Shown: positions 9,119-17,136, counted from the first letter of the stretch. The stretch: DNA of 64,000 bases from Comamonas endophytica (GCF_023634805.2 NZ_CP106881.1:2834001-2898000); one strand, 5' to 3'. Notes: generated by a model not told the origin, from the sequence alone. Numbers and translations: made by a program.

Positions 9119-10222
9119 TCACTTCTCCACCTTTCCGCCTGGCTGTTTCCCCCAGGCCGACGCCATGCGCTCCATGACGCCAGCACGATAGGCGGGATTG
9201 CGCGCCCAAACGCTGCGGCCCATGGCCAGGTGCTCTGCACGCCGGGCCGTCGTCTGATGGCCGGTGCGTGGATCAAGGCGGGTTGACATTGGATTGACCA
9301 TGTTGTTCACGCCTCCAGCAGTTCGACCGGGAGTCGAAGCCATGCCGGCCGCACTGCGGGCCATCCCGCCGAACGTGATGGCGGCAGTGGACATACCGCC
9401 TGCGAGCTGCGCCGCATAGTTGTTGACGGTGTAGAGAACGTAGAGCATCACCGACGCCACGACCAACAATTGCAAGGACGTGAAAAGCGGATTCTGTTCG
9501 CTATCAATATCGGCAGGCCCGACGAAAGCCAGAAAGGCCTTGATGGCAAACGAAAGCACCGCAGCCAGCAATGCAATCTGCAGCAGCGAAGTCATGACGA
9601 CAGCAAACCAGCGGTCAAAAAATTGCCTGGTTGGCGTCCACATCAACAGCATGACGAACAGTGGACCAATGCCGAGCATGAGCGACAGCACCGCCTTTGC
9701 CATCACGATCATGGCCCCGGCAGGCAAGGCAATGATGAGGGTCGCCACAGCGATGATTACGGCGTTGATGTACTCGCCGATGGCCATATTGGACTCTGTC
9801 AAGCCACGGTTTCCGGCCTTCTCCCAAAGCTGGGCGGCCAGGTCCATCCCTTTGCCGAATGCGTCGTCCACGATGCCGTAAACCGACGTTGGTGCAATGC
9901 CATTGGTGCCGGAAAAAGAAGCTGCCAGAGCCGCTTCCAGGCCGCGAATGGACTCCACCGCCCAAGTCAGGTACATGTTCGCATTGAGCGCGAAAGCGGA
10001 GATCACAACGAATTTTCCGCATGAAATCAGAAGGGACGAAAACGGCGCTTCGACCTTGCCAAGAACCAGCATGAGGCCGTTCATCACGTAGTGGAGCGTC
10101 GTCAGCAAGACGGCCAACGTCACGAAGGTGGAGACGATCGCACCCGTCGTAGCATTCACATAGGTGTTCAGCGCAGTGTCGATGGTCTCCCCGATGAATT
10201 GAAAAAGCATAGGACCAGCCAT
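9119..10222 (-). CDS. virB6: VirB6/TrbL-type inner-membrane conjugation protein
   Basis: A polytopic inner-membrane component of type IV secretion. From the ATG at 10222 it has 367 residues with an N-terminal amphipathic region, six or so hydrophobic segments between about residues 20 and 265, the central conserved LGIGPLFVMLLMW stretch, and a hydrophilic, Gly/Ala/Arg-rich C-terminal tail of about 90 residues, typical for VirB6. This start is chosen because TGAC separates the eexN stop from the ATG and a GGGGG-type ribosome site precedes it. Order virB5-eex-virB6 matches pKM101-like operons, but the rest of that machine is absent here. Confidence 0.88.
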   Translation of the reverse strand: MAGPMLFQFIGETIDTALNTYVNATTGAIVSTFVTLAVLLTTLHYVMNGLMLVLGKVEAPFSSLLISCGKFVVISAFALNANMYLTWAVESIRGLEAALAASFSGTNGIAPTSVYGIVDDAFGKGMDLAAQLWEKAGNRGLTESNMAIGEYINAVIIAVATLIIALPAGAMIVMAKAVLSLMLGIGPLFVMLLMWTPTRQFFDRWFAVVMTSLLQIALLAAVLSFAIKAFLAFVGPADIDSEQNPLFTSLQLLVVASVMLYVLYTVNNYAAQLAGGMSTAAITFGGMARSAAGMASTPGRTAGGVNNMVNPMSTRLDPRTGHQTTARRAEHLAMGRSVWARNPAYRAGVMERMASAWGKQPGGKVEK

Positions 10223-10223
10223 G

Positions 10224-10481
10224 TCAGCCCCCTTTCTTGCCGAAATCAACGGTGTCGGGGGTCACCCAGCCGCGTCGTGCATTGGCGGTTTGATTGTTTG
10301 CCTGCTGCGCATTCACACAGTTGGCAGACTCCCCAATTTGGCCGAAGTAGGCCTTGCAATCGGCGAGCATCGCCTTGCGTTCGACCGGGTGTTCCTTGTA
10401 CCAGTCCCCTGTCTTCGCTGCGGGGTGATCGCCGCATCCTGCGAGGCTCGACAGAAGCGCCAGAAAAATGAATTTCTTCAT
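10224..10481 (-). CDS. eexN: EexN family entry-exclusion lipoprotein
   Basis: An 85-residue lipoprotein with a signal peptide ending in the lipobox LAGC (Cys16), then the family core DWYKEHPVERKAMLADC (residues about 26-42) and a second Cys in ANCVNAQQA. EexN proteins of pKM101-type plasmids sit in the recipient envelope and block redundant entry of the same element. The last 20 residues (ANARRGW...P..V.FG) copy the tail of VirB5 encoded upstream, at protein and DNA level. The start overlaps the preceding membrane-protein gene by four bases. Confidence 0.88.
   Translation of the reverse strand: MKKFIFLALLSSLAGCGDHPAAKTGDWYKEHPVERKAMLADCKAYFGQIGESANCVNAQQANNQTANARRGWVTPDTVDFGKKGG
10265..10287. 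repeat. Copy 1 of a 23-base repeat, in eexN 3' end
   Basis: Twenty-two of 23 bases match 11008-11030 in the virB5 3' end, in the same orientation and reading frame (encodes ANARRGW in both). The one difference is at position 8 of the repeat (G here, A in virB5) and is silent. Confidence 0.9.
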
Positions 10482-10963
10482 TTGCGACCCCCGTTCTCTT
10501 TACCGGCGACGGCACCATGCTGATGGTGCGTTGCGCCTTCTTTACGATCCTCCAGATACTGCAAAGAACGTTGCAGCTCTGCCGCATCGATGATGTCCAA
10601 TGCGGCAAGGGTGCGAATCGCGCTTTCTCTTGAGCCCGCCCAGGTGCCCTGAAGGCGCTCGCCCGTGTTCCAGAGGGTGAAGCAGGCAATCGCGGCGCAA
10701 ATCACTGACAGAGAAGCAGCAATCCACGATGAAATTGGTGCGGGATGACGGGGCAATGTGAAGCCTATCCAATCCCAGATTGCAAGCAGGAAGGGCAGCA
10801 GGGCGAACACTGCTGCGACTATGTCGCCATGGACAAGAGAGGGTGCCCGGCGGCCCACTTCTTTCACTGCTCGCAGCTGGCCCATGCAGACCCAGTAACG
10901 GCGCATGGACCTCAGCAGAAAGAAGCACAGCGCCATTACAGGAAAGTGAACGTATGAAGTCAT
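10478..10963 (-). CDS. Small membrane protein between virB5 and eexN
   Basis: A 161-residue protein with hydrophobic segments near residues 5-20, 48-66 and 82-98, then a hydrophilic helical C terminus with many charged residues. No family recognised. A GAGGAGG ribosome site precedes the ATG; the gene starts 12 bases after virB5 and overlaps eexN by four bases, so it is translated as part of the transfer operon. It may be an accessory of the pilus or exclusion function; this is inference from position only. Confidence 0.7.
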   Translation of the reverse strand: MTSYVHFPVMALCFFLLRSMRRYWVCMGQLRAVKEVGRRAPSLVHGDIVAAVFALLPFLLAIWDWIGFTLPRHPAPISSWIAASLSVICAAIACFTLWNTGERLQGTWAGSRESAIRTLAALDIIDAAELQRSLQYLEDRKEGATHHQHGAVAGKENGGRK

Positions 10964-10975
10964 TTTTCTGCCTCC

Positions 10976-11698
10976 TCAGTTGCCGAAGGCTACTGGCCGC
11001 GGTTGGGCCCAGCCACGTCGTGCATTGGCGCTGGCGTTAATCTCCGCCTGGCGTTGCTGCTGCAGGCGGTCTTCCGCAGCCGCGACCATGGCGTACATGT
11101 TCAGCTTGGTTTGTTCGTTCTGGATATTTGCCTGCTCGGCCGCAATTCGCGCCTGTAGCTCTGCAACGCCCTTGGGGTCCTGGGTCTGGTTGATTGCTTG
11201 CATCAGCTGATCAATCTGCCGCATACGGTCTTTCGCTGCGTTGTAGGCATCGAGGGCAAAGCCTTTGTCCTGCGCGCCCTTCACGGCATGGGCCTCGCAT
11301 GCGGTGCGCTGCTGGGCAATCTTCAGGTGGCCACATGCGTCATAGATCCTGTTGGCTGTATAGACGCTTTGCGCGGTGCCCGACAGGCCGCGATAGCCGC
11401 CGTTTTTGACACTGTCATAGACGCCTTGCCAGTCGCCCGGCAGATAGTCGCGCAAGGCTGGGTCGTTGAGGACCATACCGAGACCGCGCGAGCCTGTCAG
11501 CGATTCGTATTGCTGCCTGGCTTGCTCGATCTGGCTCATCATCTGGTCGTATTGAAGCTTCCACTTCGCGATGGTTTCGACCTGCTGCGCCACGCTTTGC
11601 GCGATGGATGCGCCATCTTTGACAGGGATCTGGGAAAAGACGGCAGGGCTGCAGGCTGCCGCGCCAAAAAATGCGCATGAGAGTGCAAGAGTTTTCAT
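10976..11698 (-). CDS. virB5: VirB5-type conjugative pilus minor subunit
   Basis: A 240-residue secreted protein. From ATG 11698 a signal peptide (MKTLALSCAFFGAAACSPAVFS) is followed by helical segments such as VAQQVETIAKWKLQYDQM, the mid region YRGLSGTAQSVY, and a long C-terminal helix rich in Q/A. This is the VirB5/TraC fold, which caps the T-pilus and contacts recipients. An upstream in-frame extension to 12127 exists but runs through the relaxase gene and is rejected. The C-terminal ANARRGW...P..V.FG tail is shared with EexN. Confidence 0.88.
   Translation of the reverse strand: MKTLALSCAFFGAAACSPAVFSQIPVKDGASIAQSVAQQVETIAKWKLQYDQMMSQIEQARQQYESLTGSRGLGMVLNDPALRDYLPGDWQGVYDSVKNGGYRGLSGTAQSVYTANRIYDACGHLKIAQQRTACEAHAVKGAQDKGFALDAYNAAKDRMRQIDQLMQAINQTQDPKGVAELQARIAAEQANIQNEQTKLNMYAMVAAAEDRLQQQRQAEINASANARRGWAQPRPVAFGN
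11008..11030. repeat. Copy 2 of the 23-base repeat, in virB5 3' end
   Basis: Direct repeat of 10265-10287 with 22 of 23 identical bases, in the same translational frame, inside the last codons of virB5. The two genes are otherwise unrelated. Confidence 0.9.
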
Positions 11699-11720
11699 GA
11701 TTTTTTCCAGGTGACTTTGG

Positions 11721-12731
11721 TTAGCGGGACCGGTCCGGAATTTCGGTGCGGGCCAGGACAGAGGTTTTTTCCGTGTGTTCTGGACGTGTCTGCCCAGGTT
11801 CTTGCCCCCTCCTGCGCAGTGCAGAAAACACCGGCATCTGTGCCACATAGCGCGTGATGTCGAGCGCAAGCTGGCGATCAGCCGATTCACTTTTGGCAAG
11901 GGCTCGGGCGATCTGGCCATAGGCATGGGCGGCTCTTTTTTTTGCGCTGAAATTGTCTTGGACTTGGCCGGGCAGACCGTGCTCCACGGCGGTTTCACGC
12001 GCGCCTTCACGCCTTCGCATGTGCTGGACAGCCTGCTTTTCTGGACGTTGGACCACCGCTCGAGCGGTACGCGGCGTTGCGTTTGCCGTGATGCCACGCT
12101 CGCGCAATGCCTCGGCGAACTGTTCACGCCATCGCTGCAGGTCGACCTTGCGCGGATTCAGGCGCGTACCGTCTAGTCCCAGTGCCTTGACGCACAGATG
12201 CACGTGCGGGTGCTGCTCGTCATCGTGGGCGGTAAACACATAGGCGTGGTTATCGCCAAACTCGGTGCGGGCAAAGGCACGGGCAGCATGGGTGACGGAG
12301 TCTCGGTCGGTACCTGGCGGCATGGACAGCACGACGTTGAAGGCTTCCTTGTGCTGGGCTTCTTCGGGGATTCCGTACTGACCACATTTCCATTCATCAC
12401 GCAGATCACGAAGGGCTTCTCGGCCGGCAATGATTTCGCCGTCTTCGTTTTCCAGTTCGAGCATCCCGTTGCGCGAGATGTAGTCGAAATGCGCCTTGAT
12501 ATGCCGCATGCCTTTCCCGCCGCCGGAAATCTTCACCATCACTTCCGGGGCCTTCCCCGTGGTCCTGGAAAGTGTGCTGCGAATGCGTGCACTGCCTACC
12601 TGTTTGAGCTCCGGTGGCGAGTGGTGCGTTCTGAAATGCGTCACCGTGCGCTTGCCGACCCTGGCGCGTACAGGCGCGCGGAATATGCGCTCTCCCCAAT
12701 CTTTGAGGATGTCATCGAGGAGCGGGTTCAT
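11721..12731 (-). CDS. MOBP-type relaxase (conjugative nickase)
   Basis: A 336-residue relaxase that would nick oriT and lead the strand into a recipient. Visible signatures are HIKAHFDYISRNG (about 77-89, with Tyr84 a candidate for the nicking residue) and the metal triad HDDEQHPHVH (169-178, with H174, H176, H178). The C-terminal third is basic and likely binds DNA. It overlaps mobC by four bases and precedes virB5. The protein ends soon after the nuclease domain, so no helicase or primase domain is attached, as in small mobilizable elements. Confidence 0.9.
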   Translation of the reverse strand: MNPLLDDILKDWGERIFRAPVRARVGKRTVTHFRTHHSPPELKQVGSARIRSTLSRTTGKAPEVMVKISGGGKGMRHIKAHFDYISRNGMLELENEDGEIIAGREALRDLRDEWKCGQYGIPEEAQHKEAFNVVLSMPPGTDRDSVTHAARAFARTEFGDNHAYVFTAHDDEQHPHVHLCVKALGLDGTRLNPRKVDLQRWREQFAEALRERGITANATPRTARAVVQRPEKQAVQHMRRREGARETAVEHGLPGQVQDNFSAKKRAAHAYGQIARALAKSESADRQLALDITRYVAQMPVFSALRRRGQEPGQTRPEHTEKTSVLARTEIPDRSR

Positions 12732-13273
12732 ACCAGCCTCCAGCGGTCGATATTGGCGCGCATCGCGTTCGAGACCTGGGCCGTATGGGCCATGATATGG
12801 CGCGACAACTTCTCGATGTGCTCGACCTTCAGGCGGTTATGCTCGATGTGCCCGGCATTGATCTGCCGGGCGATCTGGTTGAGATTGCGTCCGATGGCAA
12901 GCAGGCGGCTGTTTGATTCTCCGAGCACCCGCAGTTCAGCCATGCCGAACTGCGGTTCAGCCGCCAGGTTGGCACGGATCAAGTTAATGACCCACTGGTT
13001 GGCCGACATGCGCTGTTGGTCGGCCTGCGCTTGAATGTGGCAATACTCGCTCTCCGTCAGGCGCACTTCCAGCCGTCGGCGAATCGTGTCGGGTGTCTGA
13101 CTTTTTGACGTAGCGGCCTCGGTGGCAACAGCTGAGCGGCCGTCGAGAAGGCGGCAGATGACTTGGCGCACCCCGGCACTCGGCGTGCTTTTTTGCTGGA
13201 TGCAGAAGTCTGACCAACGCGCTTTCAGATCGGCGTCGAGCCGGACACTCAGATTGGTCGTTCGAGGCGTCAT
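12728..13273 (-). CDS. mobC: MobC-like relaxosome accessory protein
   Basis: A 181-residue DNA-binding accessory of the relaxase. An N-terminal stretch (TNLSVRLDADLKARWSDFC) looks like a ribbon-helix-helix unit. The middle and C-terminal parts (RLTESEYCHIQAQADQ, then GESNSRLLAIGRNLNQIARQ near 118-137) match the MobC mobilization family. It overlaps both neighbours by four bases, so translation is coupled from the replication-like gene through to the relaxase. Confidence 0.85.
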   Translation of the reverse strand: MTPRTTNLSVRLDADLKARWSDFCIQQKSTPSAGVRQVICRLLDGRSAVATEAATSKSQTPDTIRRRLEVRLTESEYCHIQAQADQQRMSANQWVINLIRANLAAEPQFGMAELRVLGESNSRLLAIGRNLNQIARQINAGHIEHNRLKVEHIEKLSRHIMAHTAQVSNAMRANIDRWRLV

Positions 13274-14280
13274 GGCGCACCTCCTTGCTGCCGGCGCCCG
13301 GCCATCTCGGCTCGCATCGCCTTGAGCTTTGCGCGCTCCTCAAGCTCCTTCGATGTTGGCACACGTTGTTGCGCGGCATCGTGAACTGTTGATGGGATGC
13401 GGATGCCGGACTGTTGCTTGAGCTGCTGCTGCTCTATGGATCGCCGCTGTGCTACGTGAATGCCGGCAACGGGCGCAAAGCTCCCTGCGTGATACCTTTT
13501 CACCAGCCCTGCAAGGTATTGGGTAGGTGTGGTCCGGATGGTGCCCCGGGTTCGAACCGCAGCGCAGAATTCATCGACCAGGGCCTGCGCGTCGTCATCT
13601 GGGATGCCGGAAAGCAGCTTGTCCACTGAAGAATTTTCCGTTGCCGACAGCTCTGGCAGGCTGTGGTTGTGGATAACTTTCGTTGTAGTGGTATTGATAG
13701 AGTTATAGATACCGTTAGTGTTACCGGCTGACCTGTCGGCAGCCTCACTGCCGGGTATGGAGACCCTGTCAACAGGGTCTGTACAGGGTCCATGCACCCT
13801 GTCCGCAGAGGCACCAGCCGGTGCCATCACATCCTCATTCCGGTACCCAAATTCGTGACTTAAGACCGCGAATTCCTTGGAAGTTCTGTCCAGTCGAGAC
13901 AGGAAATCAGTCAGATAGGCATGACGCCATTGACTGGGAATTTTCCAGATTTGCTCTATGGTTTTCTTGATAAGCGCGGGACCCACAGCCATCTTTACCG
14001 AGTTGTGATCCCACCAGTCGCGCACCCAGATAAATCCGTGGTCTTGAGTGCACTCCAGAAATCCTTCATTTATCATTCGCCTGATTACAGGCTTCAACTG
14101 GGATTCCGAATCCCATCCCATTTCCGGCGCAGCAATGGAAATGACAAATTCGTATGCGCCTACGATATTGCTGAAAGGAGATGTCAAGAAATATAGAAGG
14201 GCATAGCGGTCCTCGACCGTTCTGCCTGACATTTTCACGGAACGCCAGTTGGCGTCATTAATCGTTCGCTGCCTTCCCAT
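13270..14280 (-). CDS. Phage/plasmid replication-initiator-like protein
   Basis: A 336-residue protein from the ATG at 14280. Residues 1-120 look like the winged-helix N terminus of phage-type replication organisers (DANWRSVKMSGRTVEDRYALL, then WVRDWWDHN). The middle is low-complexity and polar, and the last 130 residues hold a DnaD/DnaT-like candidate region (QYLAGLVKRYH) and a basic helical tail. It could support replication of an excised circle, or regulate the operon. The start follows the HTH gene by 13 bases. Confidence 0.65.
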   Translation of the reverse strand: MGRQRTINDANWRSVKMSGRTVEDRYALLYFLTSPFSNIVGAYEFVISIAAPEMGWDSESQLKPVIRRMINEGFLECTQDHGFIWVRDWWDHNSVKMAVGPALIKKTIEQIWKIPSQWRHAYLTDFLSRLDRTSKEFAVLSHEFGYRNEDVMAPAGASADRVHGPCTDPVDRVSIPGSEAADRSAGNTNGIYNSINTTTTKVIHNHSLPELSATENSSVDKLLSGIPDDDAQALVDEFCAAVRTRGTIRTTPTQYLAGLVKRYHAGSFAPVAGIHVAQRRSIEQQQLKQQSGIRIPSTVHDAAQQRVPTSKELEERAKLKAMRAEMAGRRQQGGAP

Positions 14281-14293
14281 ATCGTGCTCGCTA

Positions 14294-14554
14294 TTACGAC
14301 TTCGAAGGGGGGAAGGCCGTGCGATTTTCATCGCTGCCATCAAGGCCGAGCGCATCCTTCAATTGCAAGGTGCGGAAATAAACACGTCGTCCAACACGAA
14401 CCATCGTTGGCCGCAGTCGGCGAGAGACGTCACCGTCTGAGTACAGCGCCACTCGCACGCCATCGGCAGAACGGCCGAGCACCTCGGCTACGTCGGCAAT
14501 GCTCATCAGTGGGCCAAAGCGGCTCAAGAGGAAATTTTCAGTCGCTGTCGTCAT
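14294..14554 (-). CDS. Small helix-turn-helix DNA-binding protein
   Basis: An 86-residue protein with an AlpA/MerR-like helix-turn-helix (MSIADVAEVLGRSADGVRVAL, about residues 17-37) and a wing-like VRVGRRVYFRTLQL. It is the first gene of the mobilization operon, so it may autoregulate it or act as an excision or transcription factor. ATG 14554 is preceded by AGGTG at a workable distance; a GTG six bases upstream is less likely. Confidence 0.7.
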   Translation of the reverse strand: MTTATENFLLSRFGPLMSIADVAEVLGRSADGVRVALYSDGDVSRRLRPTMVRVGRRVYFRTLQLKDALGLDGSDENRTAFPPSKS

Positions 14555-14845
14555 AACCACACCTGTAAATGAAATTATCTAAGGCATGATCTTCAGTTAT
14601 TAAAGGAAGTCTTTCAAGCCGCCCAATAGCGGGAGATTCAGATTTTTCTGCCAGCGTGCGTATTTTGTCGGCATATTTTGGCGACAGCATCCAGACCAAT
14701 ATTGGGTATTATGGTTCTTCGTTGTCGCCAATCGATTTTTATTTTCTTTAAAAATCAAAGACTTGCCGCGTTAAGAAATTGATTAACCTAAAGATGCAAA
14801 CTGTTTCATTCTTTACAAGAAAAAACTATAATTTTTAAGATTTTC
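14555..14845. promoter_or_regulatory. AT-rich gap between integrase and mobilization operon
   Basis: This 291-base gap is the most AT-rich stretch of the window, with runs such as ATTTTTATTTTC and AAAAACTATAATTTTTAAG. It must contain the operon promoter for the minus-strand HTH-rep-mob genes and probably the 3' region of int. AT-rich gaps beside replication-like genes can also hold an origin of replication or transfer; no repeat set that would prove this was seen. Confidence 0.55.
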
Positions 14846-15913
14846 CTAGTGCTTCAGTTTATCCAGCTTCGCCACAAGGTCTTCCGCCCGCAAATGCGTA
14901 TATCTCTTAAGCATCTGCATAGACTTGTGCCCGCTGATCGCAGCGACCTCCTGGTCCGATAGCCCGGCTTCAACAAAGCGGCTGACCGCTTCGTGCCGCA
15001 GGTCGTGAAACCGGAAGTCCACCAAGCCCGCGTCGAGTTTGGCCTGCGTCCAGGCCTTGTCGAACATGTACGGGCGACGTTTTCCGTCCTTGCCGGGATC
15101 ACCGAAGAACAGGAGGTCGGTTTCGCCAGGACGCAATGGGTTGTCCATGGCGTTCCGGAAAACCTGCGTAGCGGCTACCGTAAGAGGCACCGTGCGTGGG
15201 GAAGAGTTTTTGGTGTGATCGAGACGAATGACGCGGCGCTGCAGGTCAACCTGGTTCAGCCGCAGGCCGGCGATCTCGGAGAGCCGCATTCCGGTCTCCA
15301 GTGCACCGCGCACGATCCAGCTGAACATCGGGTTGGAGTAGGCGTCCACAGCGGCCAGCAGGCGCTGGGTCTCGGGTACCGTCAGTCGCCGATTGCGACC
15401 AGCGCCCGGGGCAGGGCGGCGGATGTGGGAGACCGGGTTGAAGGGCAGGCCGATGCCCCATTCCTTGATGGCGATGGTGAAGAGATGGCTGAGCAGTGCC
15501 AGCTCCAGCCGCACGGTGTTGTTGCTGCGCGCGACGGGCTTGCCATCCGCGCCATCGTCGCCGGCCAGGCGTGCGTCGCGGTACTGGGCGACGATTTCGG
15601 CGCTGAGGGCGGCGAGCGAGTACTTGCCCAGATGCTTGGTCAAGGCCAGCGCTTTTTTGCGTTCACCGATCTGGGTGGATTCACGTTTGGTGGGAGTGAC
15701 TTCGCGCAGATAGCGCGCCAGGGCGACCTCGACGGTCATGCGCTCGGCGGGGCCGCGCTGGATGTAGATGCCGCGTACCATTTCGTCTTCGGTACGGCGG
15801 GACCAGTCCTCAGCATCGCGTTTGGTGCGGAAAGTCTTGGCGGTGGCAGGCCATCCGGTCTTGCGGATCAGCGCTTTCCATGTGCCAGAAGGTGTTTTGA
15901 CGATCGTTGCCAT
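14846..15913 (-). CDS. int: Tyrosine recombinase / site-specific integrase
   Basis: A 355-residue phage-type integrase. The N-terminal strand region (TWKALIRKTGWPATAKTF) is an AP2-like arm-binding domain, residues 60-160 are the SAM-like core-binding domain, and the catalytic domain has Arg210 (TGMRLSEIAGLR), Lys235, His303/Arg306 (HDLRH), His329 (SGHKS) and the nucleophile Tyr338 (LKRYTH). All catalytic residues are present, so it should be active. It begins 134 bases from the 3' end of tRNA-Leu, the likely attachment site. Confidence 0.95.
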   Translation of the reverse strand: MATIVKTPSGTWKALIRKTGWPATAKTFRTKRDAEDWSRRTEDEMVRGIYIQRGPAERMTVEVALARYLREVTPTKRESTQIGERKKALALTKHLGKYSLAALSAEIVAQYRDARLAGDDGADGKPVARSNNTVRLELALLSHLFTIAIKEWGIGLPFNPVSHIRRPAPGAGRNRRLTVPETQRLLAAVDAYSNPMFSWIVRGALETGMRLSEIAGLRLNQVDLQRRVIRLDHTKNSSPRTVPLTVAATQVFRNAMDNPLRPGETDLLFFGDPGKDGKRRPYMFDKAWTQAKLDAGLVDFRFHDLRHEAVSRFVEAGLSDQEVAAISGHKSMQMLKRYTHLRAEDLVAKLDKLKH

Positions 15914-16008
15914 AAGGGTCTCGGTGAGCCCAGCGCAGCAGCACTGTACCGAAACTGTACCTGACCAACGATCTTGAGAAATCCCCCCGCGCTGGGGGCT
16001 AGCCTTGA

Positions 16009-16043
16009 AAATTCCCTAGTGTGTTGAAAACACTAGGGAATTT
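16009..16043. repeat. Perfect 14-base inverted repeat just past the tRNA 3' end
   Basis: AAATTCCCTAGTGT (16009-16022) and ACACTAGGGAATTT (16030-16043) are perfect complements around the loop GTTGAAA. It lies five bases after the CCA of the minus-strand tRNA-Leu, so it may be its terminator (only a short T run follows), or a recombinase-binding site at the element end. Confidence 0.8.
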
Positions 16044-16047
16044 AAGA

Positions 16048-16132
16048 TGGTGCCCGGGGCCGGAATCGAACCGGCACGCCTTGCGGCGGGGGATTTTGAG
16101 TCCCCTGCGTCTACCAATTCCACCACCCGGGC
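16048..16132 (-). tRNA. tRNA-Leu, anticodon CAA
   Basis: An 85-base class II tRNA read on the minus strand: acceptor GCCCGGG paired with CCCGGGC, D-loop with GGTAGACGC, anticodon stem GGGGA/TCCCC around loop CTCAAAA (anticodon CAA, reads UUG), a long variable arm, T-loop GGTTCGATTCC and an encoded CCA. The 3' end faces the integrase. A 3' part of such genes is a common integration site, which fits the neighbouring element. Confidence 0.96.
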
Positions 16133-16173
16133 TTGAATCTGCGCAGACGCGAATTATGGCACATTTGAGGCTT

Positions 16174-17079
16174 ATGAAAACGTATCTGACCATCGAGGAC
16201 GCAATCGGCCAGACGCCGCTGGTTGCGCTGCAACGCATTGGCGCCGAGGACAACAAGGCACGGGGCAACGTGGTGCTGGGCAAGCTGGAGGGCAACAATC
16301 CGGCGGGCTCGGTCAAGGATCGGCCTGCCGTGTCGATGATCCGGCGCGCCGAGGAGCGCGGGGAGATCAAGCCCGGGGATACGCTGATCGAGGCGACTTC
16401 GGGCAACACCGGCATCGCGCTGGCGATGGCTGCGGCGATCAAGGGCTACCGCATGGTGCTGGTCATGCCCGAGGACCTGTCGGTGGAGCGCGCGCAGACC
16501 ATGAAGGCCTATGGCGCCGAGCTGATCCTCACGCCCAAGAGCGGCGGCATGGAATACGCGCGCGATCTGGCCGACCAGATGGTGGTGCAGGGCAAGGGCC
16601 GGATCCTGGACCAGTTCGCCAACCCCGACAACCCGCGCTCGCACTACGAGACCACGGGCCCCGAGCTGTGGGAGCAGACCGGCGGCGAGATCACCCATTT
16701 CGTGAGCGCGATGGGCACGACCGGCACCATCACCGGCGTGGCGAAGTACCTCAAGGAAAAGAACCCCGCCATCCGCATCATCGGCGCCCAGCCGCTGGAG
16801 GGCTCGCGCATTCCCGGCATCCGCAAGTGGCCCGAGGAATACATGCCCAGGATCTATGACGCCTCGCTGGTCGATGAGACCGTGTCGGTGGGCCAGGACG
16901 ATGCCGAGGACCTGTGCCGCCGCCTGGCGCGCGAGGAGGGCATCTTTGCCGGCATCTCGGCGGCTGGCGCCTGCTGGGTCGCGCAGGAGATTGCCAAGCG
17001 CGAGCAGAATGCGACCATCGTGTTCGTGGTCTGCGATCGCGGCGATCGCTACCTGTCCACCGGCGTGTTTCCGGCCTGA
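16174..17079 (+). CDS. cysM: Cysteine synthase B (O-acetylserine sulfhydrylase, CysM type)
   Basis: A PLP enzyme making cysteine (or S-sulfocysteine with thiosulfate) from O-acetylserine. It has 301 residues; Lys48 in NNPAGSVKDRPA is the PLP lysine, TSGNTG (75-80) binds the substrate carboxylate, and the phosphate-binding GTTGTITG is near residue 183. The Arg-containing IRKWPEEY loop is typical of CysM over CysK. The chosen ATG has GAGG three to four bases upstream; an ATG at 16156 is an alternative. First core gene after the tRNA; cysE lies elsewhere in this window at 59713. Confidence 0.93.
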   Translation: MKTYLTIEDAIGQTPLVALQRIGAEDNKARGNVVLGKLEGNNPAGSVKDRPAVSMIRRAEERGEIKPGDTLIEATSGNTGIALAMAAAIKGYRMVLVMPEDLSVERAQTMKAYGAELILTPKSGGMEYARDLADQMVVQGKGRILDQFANPDNPRSHYETTGPELWEQTGGEITHFVSAMGTTGTITGVAKYLKEKNPAIRIIGAQPLEGSRIPGIRKWPEEYMPRIYDASLVDETVSVGQDDAEDLCRRLAREEGIFAGISAAGACWVAQEIAKREQNATIVFVVCDRGDRYLSTGVFPA

Positions 17080-17136
17080 CCGGGCCATTGCCGGCTTCCG
17101 CTGCGCTCGCAGCCTTTGTGCCATCAGGAGCTGCGC

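Larger units (their letters stand above)
1..16050. mobile_element. Integrated mobilizable element at tRNA-Leu, left end outside window
   Basis: The stretch carries a tyrosine recombinase next to the 3' end of a tRNA-Leu, a relaxase operon, partial type IV secretion genes and a defence-like gene block. Base composition is visibly less GC-rich than after the tRNA, with more T- and A-ending codons. The integrase lies on the side where the tRNA 3' end is, as expected for insertion into a tRNA 3' end. The right boundary is placed at the tRNA CCA end; the exact crossover is not visible because the second attachment copy was not found in the window. Inference: an IME or a degenerate ICE. Confidence 0.85.

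Noticed and set aside
11699..12127. N-terminal extension of VirB5 upstream to 12127
   Set aside because: It lies in the relaxase gene in another frame; the signal peptide starts at 11698.
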